Below, piece after piece: positions 1 to 10,391 of a stretch of DNA of 64,000 nt. Made by a program: the position numbers and the translations under genes. Below the pieces are notes generated by a model that saw nothing but the letters and a program-made list of their open reading frames with translations, had not been told where the DNA came from and ran no database searches. This stretch comes from an uncultured Rikenellaceae bacterium (GTDB lineage Bacteria; Bacteroidota; Bacteroidia; Bacteroidales; Rikenellaceae). The stretch's first letter is position 1, and each line of letters starts with the position of its first letter. The stretch is taken from contig CALYBQ010000005.1 of the NCBI GenBank assembly GCA_944415565.1, positions 1-64,000 of the forward strand, in the 5' to 3' direction.

Positions 1-295
1 ATATCAATTCGTCCGCAGCGGCATACAACCCTGTACTCTGGAGAATCGGTGTCTCAGGAGAATAAGGTATCGGTTTGTACTTGCCCAAGATCGTTATTGT
101 TGTATCCTGAAGCCTTTCTATCTGCGAATTCACAGGGCCCGGGTAAACGTCTACCCAGTCCCATTGGTCGTTACTCTGGCCCGGGTCTATCTCGCCCGTC
201 CCTATAAAATGGGATTCCTCGTCGATACCTTTCTCGCACGAAACGAATCCTATAGCCACAGCAACCTGCAATAGGCATATTAAAACTTTCTTCAT
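1..295 (-). CDS. Lipoprotein, C-terminus cut by window edge
   Basis: About 98 N-terminal residues are visible, read in one open frame to the left edge. The start is the ATG at 295 (MKKVLICLLQVAVAIGFVSC); an in-frame ATG at 304 would add three residues. A hydrophobic signal followed by a lipobox Cys (GFVSC-EK) indicates a lipoprotein, and the charged residues after the Cys resemble the surface-export signal of Bacteroidota lipoproteins. It lies 37 bp after the second SusD and is probably the next gene of that operon, so an accessory surface ligand-binding lipoprotein is likely. I do not recognise the mature domain. Confidence 0.75.
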   Translation of the reverse strand, partial: MKKVLICLLQVAVAIGFVSCEKGIDEESHFIGTGEIDPGQSNDQWDWVDVYPGPVNSQIERLQDTTITILGKYKPIPYSPETPILQSTGLYAAADELI

Positions 296-332
296 TACTG
301 ACATTTTTAGGATATTAGTTTATTTCAGCTAG

Positions 333-2045
333 TTATTTAGAAAGTTGTAGATCGTAATTGATAAACCACGTTTCAGGGTCCCTAAGTAACTGAGCAGCAG
401 CATATGCATCGTCCTCGTCATCGAATTTCTTAGATACTACCTGAGCCACTACATCTGGATCTTTCAATTGTATACCCATACGAACCAAAGTAAAGAAACG
501 CTTAGCTTCAAACCCAAGTTCACGTCCAACTTCCTGCGCAATCAAACTATCCAAGACATGCATCCTACGTTCCCTATAAGCAAGATATTGCTCATACTGA
601 GGATGACTTGGCCCCTCCCTCGATATAGTTTCATAAAGATACTCTCCTGTTTCCTGTTTGTACTTAGCCCTGTGCAAATCAGCATAGCGATCCTGCCACA
701 TAAAAGTCTTAGAACTGATGGTAGAAGCCCCGACACGACCACGAACGCCGGGACACCTCGAAAATTTTCCATGCCACCATATAGGTGCGTCGAACGGTTC
801 TCCATACCCGTTAGCGTGTGCGGCTTTAGTTCCTTGGTTTATCAACTGGTCAGCCGCCTCGAACCGTTCCAATGCAGTAAGACCTTCAGCTATCATAAAA
901 TACAAATCTGCACCACGATAAAGGTAGAAGAACTTATTGGTAAAATCCTGGTTAAATTTCGTAATCATTCGCTCACCATAATTCGAAGTTATGGTAGCCG
1001 CAGATCTTTTATCGCCAGACACCATATTGGCATAGGTTGAAGTCGCTTTCAGATAGTAAAGGTCATTAACAGATGTGTTGTTAAAATATTTCATCAGCAT
1101 ATTGTCCTGCCCTTCTTCCATATCCCAAAAGACAGTAGTCATCGCTTCATTTTCCTGATCTCCACCGAAGTTACTCTTAAATATGTTTTTCCAATTATCC
1201 CCCTGGAAATATCCTGCCAAAGACCAGCGATTTTCATTACCGCCACCCAATACTCCCTTATCCGCAATACAGTTAACCGCCCTACGGACAGCCTTTTCGT
1301 AACTTACCGGATTTTCAGGATCCCCGTAAGCGCCTTCCCACAGATACAACTCCGTAAGTAATGCATCTGGAGCGATAGTCATCCTTCGCCATTGGTTTCC
1401 ACTCAATCCGAAAATCTCGTCCAATCGAACGGATATGACACCGTTAACGTTGTCTACACCATTATTCATGAAATAGATCAACTCTTTTATCAACTCCGGC
1501 ATCTCTTTCCATTTGTCCCGCATATGGGATATGTCGATCTCTCCGGTCATTGCATAGTCGTAATACACGGCACCACCGTATATCTTACCAAGTGTCAGGT
1601 ATGCCCAAGTCCTTAACGCTACGGCACCGCCTATCATCTGGCGGTAGATATTGGTCGCCAATACACCCGGATAGTCCGAATTATACTTCACTGTTCTACG
1701 CAGGAAGTCGTTACAGTTCATAACGATACGATAGAACGGAGCCGGATCGTAAATGTAGTTCGCCTGTATATTGGACATATCATACATATATACGTCCACG
1801 AATTCACTCGGAGCCTGATCGGTAGGCATCATAAGATCGCCACGAAGTTCCGACACCAACACTAACTGGGTTACGGCATCTTGAAGAGTTCCCAAAAGTC
1901 CCATGAAGTCCGCATAGATCGCAGTTTTGGCCTTATAGTTATCTTCCTCTGCAACGAAGTCCTCCGGTTTAGCGTCAAAGAAGCTGCACGAACTCAAGAC
2001 GAGTAATGAAACTCCCGCAACAAATATGGTTTTCAACTTTTTCAT
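333..2045 (-). CDS. RagB/SusD family outer-membrane lipoprotein
   Basis: 570 aa. The N-terminus is a type II signal (lipobox LSSC-S at about residue 20), and the length and TPR-like helical segments match SusD/RagB proteins, which form the lid of a SusC transporter on the cell surface and bind the nutrient. Typical SusD signatures are seen: an early SELRGD segment, a YLMIAE-like stretch (FYLYRGADLYFMIAEGL) near residue 380, and an ERR...REL/RF motif toward the end. It starts 39 bp after the upstream SusC, so the two form a pair. The substrate cannot be inferred because no degradative enzyme is linked. The family call is firm; the ligand is unknown. Confidence 0.9.
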   Translation of the reverse strand: MKKLKTIFVAGVSLLVLSSCSFFDAKPEDFVAEEDNYKAKTAIYADFMGLLGTLQDAVTQLVLVSELRGDLMMPTDQAPSEFVDVYMYDMSNIQANYIYDPAPFYRIVMNCNDFLRRTVKYNSDYPGVLATNIYRQMIGGAVALRTWAYLTLGKIYGGAVYYDYAMTGEIDISHMRDKWKEMPELIKELIYFMNNGVDNVNGVISVRLDEIFGLSGNQWRRMTIAPDALLTELYLWEGAYGDPENPVSYEKAVRRAVNCIADKGVLGGGNENRWSLAGYFQGDNWKNIFKSNFGGDQENEAMTTVFWDMEEGQDNMLMKYFNNTSVNDLYYLKATSTYANMVSGDKRSAATITSNYGERMITKFNQDFTNKFFYLYRGADLYFMIAEGLTALERFEAADQLINQGTKAAHANGYGEPFDAPIWWHGKFSRCPGVRGRVGASTISSKTFMWQDRYADLHRAKYKQETGEYLYETISREGPSHPQYEQYLAYRERRMHVLDSLIAQEVGRELGFEAKRFFTLVRMGIQLKDPDVVAQVVSKKFDDEDDAYAAAQLLRDPETWFINYDLQLSK

Positions 2046-2083
2046 ATTGTTTTCCTCTTGTTTAATTCAATTCATGCATTTAA

Positions 2084-5000
2084 TTAGAAGTTCATTATCA
2101 AACCGAGTTTTACGTATTTCGGCACCGGAATTTTAGCAAGGTCCATCCCCTGAAGATCCATGTCATATGAGTAACTGAATTCAGGATCCGATCCGGAATA
2201 CTTCGTAAACGTAAGCAGATTTTCAGCCGTAATGAACACTTTAAGGTCGTTCATAAAGAGTACCTTCCTTCCGAAATCGTAGCTAAGAGTCAACTCTTTC
2301 AACTTGATATAAGAACCGTCTTCGATCCAACGTGATGAGAATCTGTTATTTTGTCCATTATCAATATAGGTAACACGAGGAATATCGGTAACCTGACCAG
2401 CCTGTTGCCACCTACGGGTCATACTTGCAGCCTGATTGGAGAAAGTGGTTCCAGATTCATTCAAGCGACGAACACCGTTATAGATATCGTTTCCGTAGCT
2501 GAACGACCAGTTCATCGAGAGGGTGAAATTCTTCAGGCTCATTTTGCTGAAAATATTTCCGTAGAAATCAGGAGTTGCATCACCCAATATTTCCCGGTCA
2601 TGCGATGTAATCATCTTATCTCCATCACGATCCTTGAAGATTACGTCACCCGCTTGGAAATAGTATCCGCCCTGTGTTCTGTAATCATATTTTGCGACAT
2701 GCTTCTCATCCTGAAAAACACCCTGCGAAACATAACCATAGAAAGCATAGGGAGATTCTCCTACTCGATTGATAACAGACACTCCATCTGTAAGTTCAAG
2801 AACCTGCTCTTTAAGTCCACCACCGAGGCTACGGATAACAGTATTGAATGCACCTATATTAGTTCCTGCCATCCATTTGAAATTACCTTGACCGAAAATA
2901 AGCGCACTAGCACCGACTTCAATACCACGGGTACGTAACTCACCATCATTCTTGAACATGGTAGAAGCTCCGTATGAAGAAGATATCTTACTTTCAACGA
3001 TCATGTCTTTGGTGTTTTCCTGATAGAGGTCTACACTAGCTGTAAATTTATGACCGATAGTAGCGAAGTCCAAACCAACGTTGATATTATGCACCTTTTC
3101 AGGTTCGATCTTCAAGTTAGGAACACCGGCACGTACCAAACCGGAAATGTCACGCACTTTTTTCAGGACATAATAGTATGTGCTATAACGGCTGTCGTAA
3201 CGGCTGTTCGGGTTCACACTATATTCTGCACGCAGCATAAGATTATCAACAACGTTGCTATTACGCATAAACGGAGCGTTATCAATCTTCCAACCTACTT
3301 TAAAGGCGGGCAGAACGAATGCCCTGCTGCTGTAACTACCATAAGTAGATGCAGCGTCAACCATAGCCGTAGCACTTGCATAAATCTGATAATCGTAATT
3401 GTAGCTAGCAGTCAAATAGCCATTCATCCAGTTCCACAATTCATTGTAACCGTCCACCTGACGGCTTACGTCTGTAACTGAATTCAGGTTACGGATCTTA
3501 TCACTCGTCGTATTATACCCCATACCATTGCTGGCCGTTTCTTTCGCCGACATCATCTGCCATCCGAGAGCAAGGTTAAGATTGTGCTTTTCCTTGAAAG
3601 TAGTATTATACTTGAAGCCTACACGCCCATAATAGTTCTGCGTTTCAGTTGCACCGCTTCGAACAGTATTCAATGCCTTACTCAACCCTCCAACTATAGG
3701 AGCGATAGCCAGAGAAGTTCTACCTCCCGCGAACATATCCTCTTTCATATAGTTGTAATATATACCAAATTTAAGGTCCATCTGAAGATTGGGCAGGAAT
3801 TGGTATTTTACCCCTGTATTGATCAACATATCATACCTTCTGGCAGTATTCTCAGTTTCTGACCGCATAGCTACAGGGTTACTTATTAGCATCGCAGGAT
3901 CGTATTCAGTATAAGTATCGGTCCTACGATTAAATTCATCATACTGGTAAGCGGTCGAACTTGGAGAGAATCCGTAAGCTGCCAGCATAGGGTTGGTCTC
4001 CCTTGTCATACCCTGTTCGTACAACTGCATATCAGCGTAATCGAATGCAATCGACGCATTCGCCGTCAATTTAGGACTAAAGCTGATATTTGTATTAGTC
4101 CTCGTATAGAACTTGTTCATAACAGAAGGTTCTATAACTCCATTCATTGACTGATAGCCGGCTGTAAGCATATATCTTACGATAGCATCACCACCCTTTA
4201 CTTTCAGACTGTTATCCGAAACGAAAGCCGGTCTGTAAAGTTCATCCTGCCAGTTAGTATTATACCCATATTTCAGGCGTTCTTCTTCTGTGTAGGTTGC
4301 AGGATCTTTCAAGAATGGGAATGTGGTCAACAACGTGTTTTGCGGTATATATTTACTACCGATATCCATTATGTAATCTCTGAACTCTACGTCGTTCATC
4401 ATGGGTATCTGGCGCGATATAAAACCGACACCTTGAGTAGTACGCACTTCTACACGCGTTTCGTTGGCAAGGCCTTCGTCTGTTGTGACAACAAGAACAC
4501 CGTTGCTACCCAACGAACCGTATTCCAATGCGTCAGCACCTTTCAAGAGAGTGATGGAGCTAACATCCCTTAGGTTGATCGGGTCCATAATATCAGCCGA
4601 AAAACCATTGATAACGTTAGACAAGTTCTGATTCGGACGATAGGGTACACCATCGACAACCAAAGCCGGAGTATTCTGGCCGATGAATGAACGTATGCCT
4701 CGCATATTTATAAACGAGCCTTCACCGTTCATCCCACTCTTATTTATTACGCGCAAACTCGGGAACACACCTACGAGAGCGTCACTAGAGCGGGAATAAG
4801 ACTCGCCGATATCCCTAATATTGACAGCAGTTGCCGTACCTGTCTTATTAGACATCGCAAACTGCCCTTCATTATTAAAATAACTGTCAGGCAAACGCGT
4901 CATATCCATTCTTTGCAGGAAGACACTAATCGTATCGGAACCAGACCTACCGAATACCTCTACATTAGCAGTATAGTAACCGTCTTTCGAGATCGACAGC

Positions 5001-5254
5001 ACCGTCTGTGTAGAACGCACGGTAATGGTAAACTGCCCTCTCTCGTTCGAAGAGACACTAGATATGGCCGCAGGCGAACTTATCTGTGCGACAGGAATAA
5101 GCTCCTTCGTATTAGCATCGTACACAATACCGCTAACTTCCGGGAATTTAGCCGTAGTAGTTGCTCGTCTTGCCCCGCTCACCTGAGCATAAGATGCAGA
5201 GGCGAAGCAAAGCGCTGCGAGAACTAAAGTTGAGTATTTTATAAAATTACGCAT
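2084..5254 (-). CDS. SusC/RagA family TonB-linked outer-membrane transporter
   Basis: 1056 aa with a Sec signal peptide ending near SYA-Q. A CarboxypepD_reg-like beta-sandwich (about 40-115) is followed by the plug domain, with PALVVDGVP and an ITLLKGADALEYGSLGSNG motif near 230-250, and then a long beta-barrel. The C-terminus ends in LGLIMNF, a typical terminal barrel strand with aromatic Phe. Proteins of this family import glycan or peptide fragments in a TonB-dependent way with a SusD lid. It lies between a fasciclin-type lipoprotein (20 bp upstream) and its SusD (39 bp downstream). It differs clearly in sequence from the other SusC of this operon, so this is not a recent duplication. Confidence 0.93.
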   Translation of the reverse strand: MRNFIKYSTLVLAALCFASASYAQVSGARRATTTAKFPEVSGIVYDANTKELIPVAQISSPAAISSVSSNERGQFTITVRSTQTVLSISKDGYYTANVEVFGRSGSDTISVFLQRMDMTRLPDSYFNNEGQFAMSNKTGTATAVNIRDIGESYSRSSDALVGVFPSLRVINKSGMNGEGSFINMRGIRSFIGQNTPALVVDGVPYRPNQNLSNVINGFSADIMDPINLRDVSSITLLKGADALEYGSLGSNGVLVVTTDEGLANETRVEVRTTQGVGFISRQIPMMNDVEFRDYIMDIGSKYIPQNTLLTTFPFLKDPATYTEEERLKYGYNTNWQDELYRPAFVSDNSLKVKGGDAIVRYMLTAGYQSMNGVIEPSVMNKFYTRTNTNISFSPKLTANASIAFDYADMQLYEQGMTRETNPMLAAYGFSPSSTAYQYDEFNRRTDTYTEYDPAMLISNPVAMRSETENTARRYDMLINTGVKYQFLPNLQMDLKFGIYYNYMKEDMFAGGRTSLAIAPIVGGLSKALNTVRSGATETQNYYGRVGFKYNTTFKEKHNLNLALGWQMMSAKETASNGMGYNTTSDKIRNLNSVTDVSRQVDGYNELWNWMNGYLTASYNYDYQIYASATAMVDAASTYGSYSSRAFVLPAFKVGWKIDNAPFMRNSNVVDNLMLRAEYSVNPNSRYDSRYSTYYYVLKKVRDISGLVRAGVPNLKIEPEKVHNINVGLDFATIGHKFTASVDLYQENTKDMIVESKISSSYGASTMFKNDGELRTRGIEVGASALIFGQGNFKWMAGTNIGAFNTVIRSLGGGLKEQVLELTDGVSVINRVGESPYAFYGYVSQGVFQDEKHVAKYDYRTQGGYYFQAGDVIFKDRDGDKMITSHDREILGDATPDFYGNIFSKMSLKNFTLSMNWSFSYGNDIYNGVRRLNESGTTFSNQAASMTRRWQQAGQVTDIPRVTYIDNGQNNRFSSRWIEDGSYIKLKELTLSYDFGRKVLFMNDLKVFITAENLLTFTKYSGSDPEFSYSYDMDLQGMDLAKIPVPKYVKLGLIMNF

Positions 5255-5273
5255 GGTATAATTTTTTCTCTAT

Positions 5274-6962
5274 TTACCTATAATTCAATTCCGATTCCGA
5301 TGGAATAAGCCTTGTTTTTCCAACTTGCAACCTTCGATACGCCCTATACATAGTAGGATCTGTCTCAGTTGTAGGGAACAAATGTATCTCTATGCTGACC
5401 GGTTCATACTGACCGGATATATAGAAATCTTCAATGATTAGCCTGTCATCGTTATTGTATCTATTCGTCGTAATGTTTTTCACAACGATAGGCGAACCAT
5501 TCACGTAAACGGTTACTGAGTCTGTCTCATTTTCCAAACCATTCACTGTCTTATTCATCAATCTAATGCCTATATCATAATATCCGGGCATCACATTTAA
5601 CGCTACTAGCTCCTCTTCATCCTCTCCACTCTCTTCATTTTCAACAGTTACAGGTTTAAGCGATTTATACCCGTAATATGCCTCTTCCTGACCATCACTA
5701 GCGAACCCTGCTCGACCGAACTGAATAAATACAGAGTTTGTAGGGCTTGTTGTCGGACCACTACCTGCATCAGTAGCTACCTGTCCACCCCACCAGTCAA
5801 GATTATTAATATCCACATTCATACCACCAGCCGCATTACGTGTACGCCATGGGTTGAAATCTACCTTTGCAAGGTACATCGTCTTTGGCACCCTAATTTT
5901 ATTCCACTCATAAGCCCATCCATTCAAATATTTCTTGACTGTCGGATCATAAACTTCCTGAAAATTAGTACGAAATGTATATGTGGCTTGATCCTCCCAC
6001 GTAAACAACGAATCATGCTTATCCTTATTATTATTCTGCCAAGCACTCTTAGTCCAAAGACTATTGGTCCATTCCCTATCCGGAACATATTCCCTCTGTG
6101 CTGGCTGAATGGCAGTTCGCATCAGCCAATCCATCCATCTTGCCGTATCCTTTGAAGTAATAGTATAATTGGCTGCGAGCAAGTAGTTGGACATATCGCG
6201 GAACATTGTCGAAACAGCTTCATTTGTCGGAACAAATATTGTAAATGTCTTCGTGATGTCATTCAAATCCGCATAATCGAAAACGTCATTCGACAACAAG
6301 AATATGGAATCCCATATTGGCTTACCAGTAGAATCGACATGTTCGGTCTTACTACTATCGGCATCAAAAGTCAATACGTTACGTGCAAGAAGCGAATCCC
6401 GGAACAGACTATAATCGCTACCAAGATTTACTACATATTCATACAAAGTTGTTCTCGGCAGGAACCATTCCGAAATTTCCTGAATAATTCCGTTTGAGCA
6501 AATGATATCCGTATTCAACAGAGGAGCACCATCAATCGAATATATCCCGCCTGTTCTCGTAAGAGGCATATGCCTCCCACTCATATTCACGATTTTAGCA
6601 TTGCTTCCGCTAGTGCTGATCTGCCCATCTAAAGAACGAGTATTCATAGAACCAAGACTGAGATGATTCCGAATCATTCGTACCTGCTCCTCTTCCGTCA
6701 AGGTGAGTACATCAGCCGGCATATCTTCATTCAGAGGGACCCATATCGTCATCAAGACATTGTCTTTAAACAACTGGTCCAACCCAGTCTTCTCCATCAA
6801 GTATGCGAAAGTAGAGTAATCCGGATTACTGTTCAGGGCCTCCATTACGGATTGATTCCCCGGAGCCTTATACTTATCATCTCCGTAATAGTTCTTCATC
6901 GGATCTTTGCATGCCGACAAAACTACAAGGCACAATACGGGTATGAGTCTAATTATCTTCAT
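5274..6962 (-). CDS. Fasciclin-type (FAS1) surface lipoprotein
   Basis: 562 aa from the ATG at 6962 (MKIIRLIPVLCLVVLSAC-KD), which begins directly at a lipoprotein signal; ATGs at 6980 and 7022 would add 6 or 20 residues and the latter would overlap the upstream gene. The mature N-terminus carries a FAS1-like module (SVMEALNSNPDYSTFAYLMEKTGL...VPLNEDMPADV, about residues 35-150). A second FAS1-like segment (TTLYEYVVNLGSDYSLF...TIFVPTNEAVSTM) covers about 165-270. The C-terminal third looks like a beta-sandwich, with YYDIGIRLMNKT and EPVSIEIHLFP. FAS1 domains are adhesion or ligand-binding folds; in Bacteroidota they occur as SusCD accessory lipoproteins. The role is inferred from context. Confidence 0.78.
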   Translation of the reverse strand: MKIIRLIPVLCLVVLSACKDPMKNYYGDDKYKAPGNQSVMEALNSNPDYSTFAYLMEKTGLDQLFKDNVLMTIWVPLNEDMPADVLTLTEEEQVRMIRNHLSLGSMNTRSLDGQISTSGSNAKIVNMSGRHMPLTRTGGIYSIDGAPLLNTDIICSNGIIQEISEWFLPRTTLYEYVVNLGSDYSLFRDSLLARNVLTFDADSSKTEHVDSTGKPIWDSIFLLSNDVFDYADLNDITKTFTIFVPTNEAVSTMFRDMSNYLLAANYTITSKDTARWMDWLMRTAIQPAQREYVPDREWTNSLWTKSAWQNNNKDKHDSLFTWEDQATYTFRTNFQEVYDPTVKKYLNGWAYEWNKIRVPKTMYLAKVDFNPWRTRNAAGGMNVDINNLDWWGGQVATDAGSGPTTSPTNSVFIQFGRAGFASDGQEEAYYGYKSLKPVTVENEESGEDEEELVALNVMPGYYDIGIRLMNKTVNGLENETDSVTVYVNGSPIVVKNITTNRYNNDDRLIIEDFYISGQYEPVSIEIHLFPTTETDPTMYRAYRRLQVGKTRLIPSESELNYR

Positions 6963-6990
6963 ATGATTCCTGTTTTTCATCGCTTTAATT

Positions 6991-8739
6991 TTAACGATCC
7001 TCATAATAATATCCGCCTTCATCCGGCACAGCAGTACCTCCCGTCCATGACGGCATGAATATCAGCCTGTCTATACCACCTTCCCCAACCATATCACCAA
7101 CTTTGATTAACAGATTGGTATTTGCATCATTGTTTCCTACGTAGAAACCAGCCCATTTAGCTAGCTTGCTCCCCGTTCTGAAATCAAGATTATTTCCCAT
7201 ACTAGTCTTCCCACAAGTAATATTGAATCGACCTCCGCCATACTCGTTATTGCTTTTTTCTGCATATAATCTCATATGCATGCTCATTCCCGTCGCCGGC
7301 AAGGTTGGAATACGAATTTCCAAACTACCGAAAGTTCCCAATGACCAATATAATGCGTCATAGTTCTTATATCTGTTAACAGTTGTGTTATCGGTCGGCC
7401 ACTCGTTAGAATACCAAACCTTTGCATCAGCAGATGTAGAAGTCCATGACAAAAAGTCAATGTCACCGTTATAGATTTCGAACGTTCTCGGAGAAGCATT
7501 CAATGCAATCTCTTCTTGATAGAACGATATATACGTGAAAGGTAAGGCATCTGTCAGTTCGAACTCTACTGGGAAGAACGCCATTCTCTTAGGCTTAAGC
7601 CCCAAGTTACTGATAACATGTATATAGCCGTTAGAAGATGGATTATCACGCGACGTAATATAGAATGTGCATTGTGCGTCTTGTGGGTTGAATACCAATT
7701 GTGCTAACTGGTCTTCTATAGAGATACCTTTCATCGTCTCGTAAACCGAACATCTAGGATAGATAGTCTGGCGTTTTCTACGCTTGATCCCGTCATAAGA
7801 GTAAGGATCTAACGGAAATAATGCTAAATCATTGTATGCCATCCGCTTATCAAGTATATGATACTCCATATATTGATAAATATACGAGTTCGGATCGTTT
7901 GGCTCTCTACTCTCCCCCCCACTGTATTGATCAATATAAGCGACCAAATCATCATAATTTGAAATACTATAATCATAGTAAACACTATTCGGCACTGCAA
8001 ATACAGTCTTGGGTTCCCTTACCGTGTATATAACTTTCTCGCCTTCAGGACCAAGTTCAATATCTACCTCTTCCCTTTTGAGATACTCGTCCAAGCCGGT
8101 TTTTTCCAAGGCTTCAATAAAAATAGAATACGGAGCAGTTTCATCCTCTTCGTTCCACGTATTCAAAATATCCCATATAGTTTCAAAAGCTATCACCAAC
8201 GGCCTGTCAAGTTCGTGTATGTAACCATTGGTAACTTCAATATCCGGATCTATAATGGTAGACGGTTCTCGACCTTCGCCATTAAGTATATATCTCCAAT
8301 CGGCATTATAATCATAAACCGCTGTGAGGAAATCCTTTGTTGCAGTACGGCGAGAGATTTTACCAGACATATTCCTTGCCGACACCTCATACCCGGGAAT
8401 GGTATGATAACGAACGATCTTTTCGAGGTCAGCCTGATCCATATCAAAAATACTGTTATAGCCCATCTCGTTGGCATATTGCCTCAAGGCATCGTTATCT
8501 GCCACGAAATGCGTCCATTTAGTCGAACTGATATTCAAAGTATTGAAAAAACCCGTTTTTTTCAATAACTCAACCCAATCTGAAAACTTAGGAACAGATT
8601 CCAGATAAAGCGAGATCGGATCTTCAGTGTTAACCCTGAAGCTTTGACCTTCGTATGCCTTGTCACAGCTAGAAAAGCAAAGAATAATTCCAGCCATGAG
8701 ATACATTACTACTCTTCTCATATGTTTCATTTTTAACAT
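6991..8739 (-). CDS. Fasciclin-type (FAS1) surface lipoprotein
   Basis: 582 aa. The start is the ATG at 8739, with in-frame ATGs at 8730 and 8721 also possible before the signal peptide; lipobox CFSSC-DK near residue 25. A FAS1 module is evident at about 40-160 (SLYLESVPKFSDWVELLKKT...THFVADNDALRQYA, then a HTIPGYEVSARN segment). A second copy starts at about 185 (TIWDILNTWNEEDETAPYSIFIEALEKTGLDEYL...KTVFAVPNSVYYDY). The rest is beta-rich and ends GGYYYEDR. It follows SusD by 36 bp and sits 28 bp before the next fasciclin lipoprotein, with which it shares overall length and plan, suggesting an old duplication. Confidence 0.78.
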   Translation of the reverse strand: MLKMKHMRRVVMYLMAGIILCFSSCDKAYEGQSFRVNTEDPISLYLESVPKFSDWVELLKKTGFFNTLNISSTKWTHFVADNDALRQYANEMGYNSIFDMDQADLEKIVRYHTIPGYEVSARNMSGKISRRTATKDFLTAVYDYNADWRYILNGEGREPSTIIDPDIEVTNGYIHELDRPLVIAFETIWDILNTWNEEDETAPYSIFIEALEKTGLDEYLKREEVDIELGPEGEKVIYTVREPKTVFAVPNSVYYDYSISNYDDLVAYIDQYSGGESREPNDPNSYIYQYMEYHILDKRMAYNDLALFPLDPYSYDGIKRRKRQTIYPRCSVYETMKGISIEDQLAQLVFNPQDAQCTFYITSRDNPSSNGYIHVISNLGLKPKRMAFFPVEFELTDALPFTYISFYQEEIALNASPRTFEIYNGDIDFLSWTSTSADAKVWYSNEWPTDNTTVNRYKNYDALYWSLGTFGSLEIRIPTLPATGMSMHMRLYAEKSNNEYGGGRFNITCGKTSMGNNLDFRTGSKLAKWAGFYVGNNDANTNLLIKVGDMVGEGGIDRLIFMPSWTGGTAVPDEGGYYYEDR

Positions 8740-8775
8740 TACCAGAGTTTTAGGTTTAATTATTTTGCTTTTCCG

Positions 8776-10377
8776 TTAATTATAATATGGATTCTGCTGA
8801 ACTATTCCACCCGATGCTTCAATCTCTCTTTCGTGAATAGGCATAAAATAACCGTACGGATCCTGAAGTTTTGACCGATAGACATCCCTAATGTCTGCAG
8901 CAATGTCAACGACGAGCAAATCAATCAGGATATCTTTATAAAGACCATCACGTTTCATTGCCGCCCGAACCAAATCGAACCACCTCTTTCCTTCACCGAG
9001 GAATTCACGTTGCCGTTCAAGAAGCAAGTATTCCAAACCAGCCTGTTCATTGGTAAACTGAGGCTCGGGGGTATCGAAACCGCCTCGTTCTCGAATCATA
9101 TTAATAAGTTCATACGCAGCAATATAGTTGTCCATATTACCCTCCTCTTTCATGATAAGAGCTTCAGCTTTCATAAGGTATGCCTCTGTGCTTCTATACA
9201 CTATGAAATTCGCATTACGTTCGGAATCACCACGAACACTACCACCTGCTGATTTTGTCGCATATTTCCACATCCTTAAATCGGAATTTATACTACGTCC
9301 AACACCACGTACATTCCTTACCTGTCCAGAACTCGTCCCAAACAATTTTCCACTCGTTTCACTACCGACCGAATTGGGAACCCTAAGCCTAACATTACTC
9401 TCGTCTTTCTTTTTTACGAGTATCTCAAACAAACCGTTAACCTGAGTGCCAGACCATTGCAATTCGAAAATGCTCTCTTTTGAATTACCCGTTCCGAAAA
9501 GCTGGTTAAACCAAGCGTTATTATTCTCCCCAATTAATGTACCATCATTGTTTTTCCCGGTAAATGTCTCTACAAGCGGATACATCCCGGAATTGATAAT
9601 GAAATCACAATACTTAATGGCGTTATCATAATCTTCCTGCCACAAATATATGTCAGCGAGCAATGCGTATGCTGCGTATACCGACGCACGGCCTTTGGTT
9701 GACCAAGGATAGTCCGACGGCTGAACAGGAAGGAGATCACCACCCGGATCGGTGTCAGTCTTCGGCCTTACCAGATCTGTTAGCTCCTCTACCAGTTTCT
9801 GCAATATTACAGCCATCTCCGTTTTCGGAACATTAAAATCCCTCGTATCGTCCATGTACGACTGAGTTACATACGGAACATCTCTAAAAGCTCTAACCAA
9901 ATAGAAGTAGCAAAGACACCTGATATACTTCATCTCCGCAATCAAATGATAACATTGATCCCTATCGAATGTCTCGTCAAGTTCAAGAACGCCGGGAGCA
10001 TAATCTATAATCTGGTTACAACGGTTAATAACCTCATATATCTCAGCATAGTTAGCAAAAGTATTGTCCGGTTTTATTTCCAGTTGCTTAACCTCGTCTA
10101 TATCGTCGCGCCAAGACTGGTCCCCCGTGAAAGACGTATTACGTTCGATACAGTCTCCGCGAAGTTCCGCCCAATAGAACAATTTTGTTATTGAAGATCT
10201 TAATCGAGTATACACACCCGATACCATTCCGTCAACATCCTCCTTGGTCTGCCAGAACTCATCGTAAGGGATCTTACTGTAATCCGAAAGATCCAACCAT
10301 TTTTCACAGCCTTGACCCAAGAACATTACAGAGCCAAGAACTAGAGAAAGAATTGATATTCTATATTTCCTTTTCAT
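8776..10377 (-). CDS. RagB/SusD family outer-membrane lipoprotein
   Basis: 533 aa. Lipoprotein signal with lipobox MFLGQGC-EKWLDL. Classical SusD features are present: the N-terminal EFWQTKEDVDGMVSGVYTRLR helix, the WAELRGDCIERN stretch, ALLADIYLWQEDYDNAIKYCD (TPR-like, near 235), FIVYRSTEAYLMKAEALI (near 395) and LLLERQREFLGEGKRWFDLVR (near 450), ending with FMPIHEREIEASGGIVQQNPYY. It is the surface partner of the SusC just upstream (15 bp gap). It is a far more canonical SusD than the one at 333-2045. Confidence 0.95.
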   Translation of the reverse strand: MKRKYRISILSLVLGSVMFLGQGCEKWLDLSDYSKIPYDEFWQTKEDVDGMVSGVYTRLRSSITKLFYWAELRGDCIERNTSFTGDQSWRDDIDEVKQLEIKPDNTFANYAEIYEVINRCNQIIDYAPGVLELDETFDRDQCYHLIAEMKYIRCLCYFYLVRAFRDVPYVTQSYMDDTRDFNVPKTEMAVILQKLVEELTDLVRPKTDTDPGGDLLPVQPSDYPWSTKGRASVYAAYALLADIYLWQEDYDNAIKYCDFIINSGMYPLVETFTGKNNDGTLIGENNNAWFNQLFGTGNSKESIFELQWSGTQVNGLFEILVKKKDESNVRLRVPNSVGSETSGKLFGTSSGQVRNVRGVGRSINSDLRMWKYATKSAGGSVRGDSERNANFIVYRSTEAYLMKAEALIMKEEGNMDNYIAAYELINMIRERGGFDTPEPQFTNEQAGLEYLLLERQREFLGEGKRWFDLVRAAMKRDGLYKDILIDLLVVDIAADIRDVYRSKLQDPYGYFMPIHEREIEASGGIVQQNPYYN

Positions 10378-10391
10378 ATTCGATTTCAGTC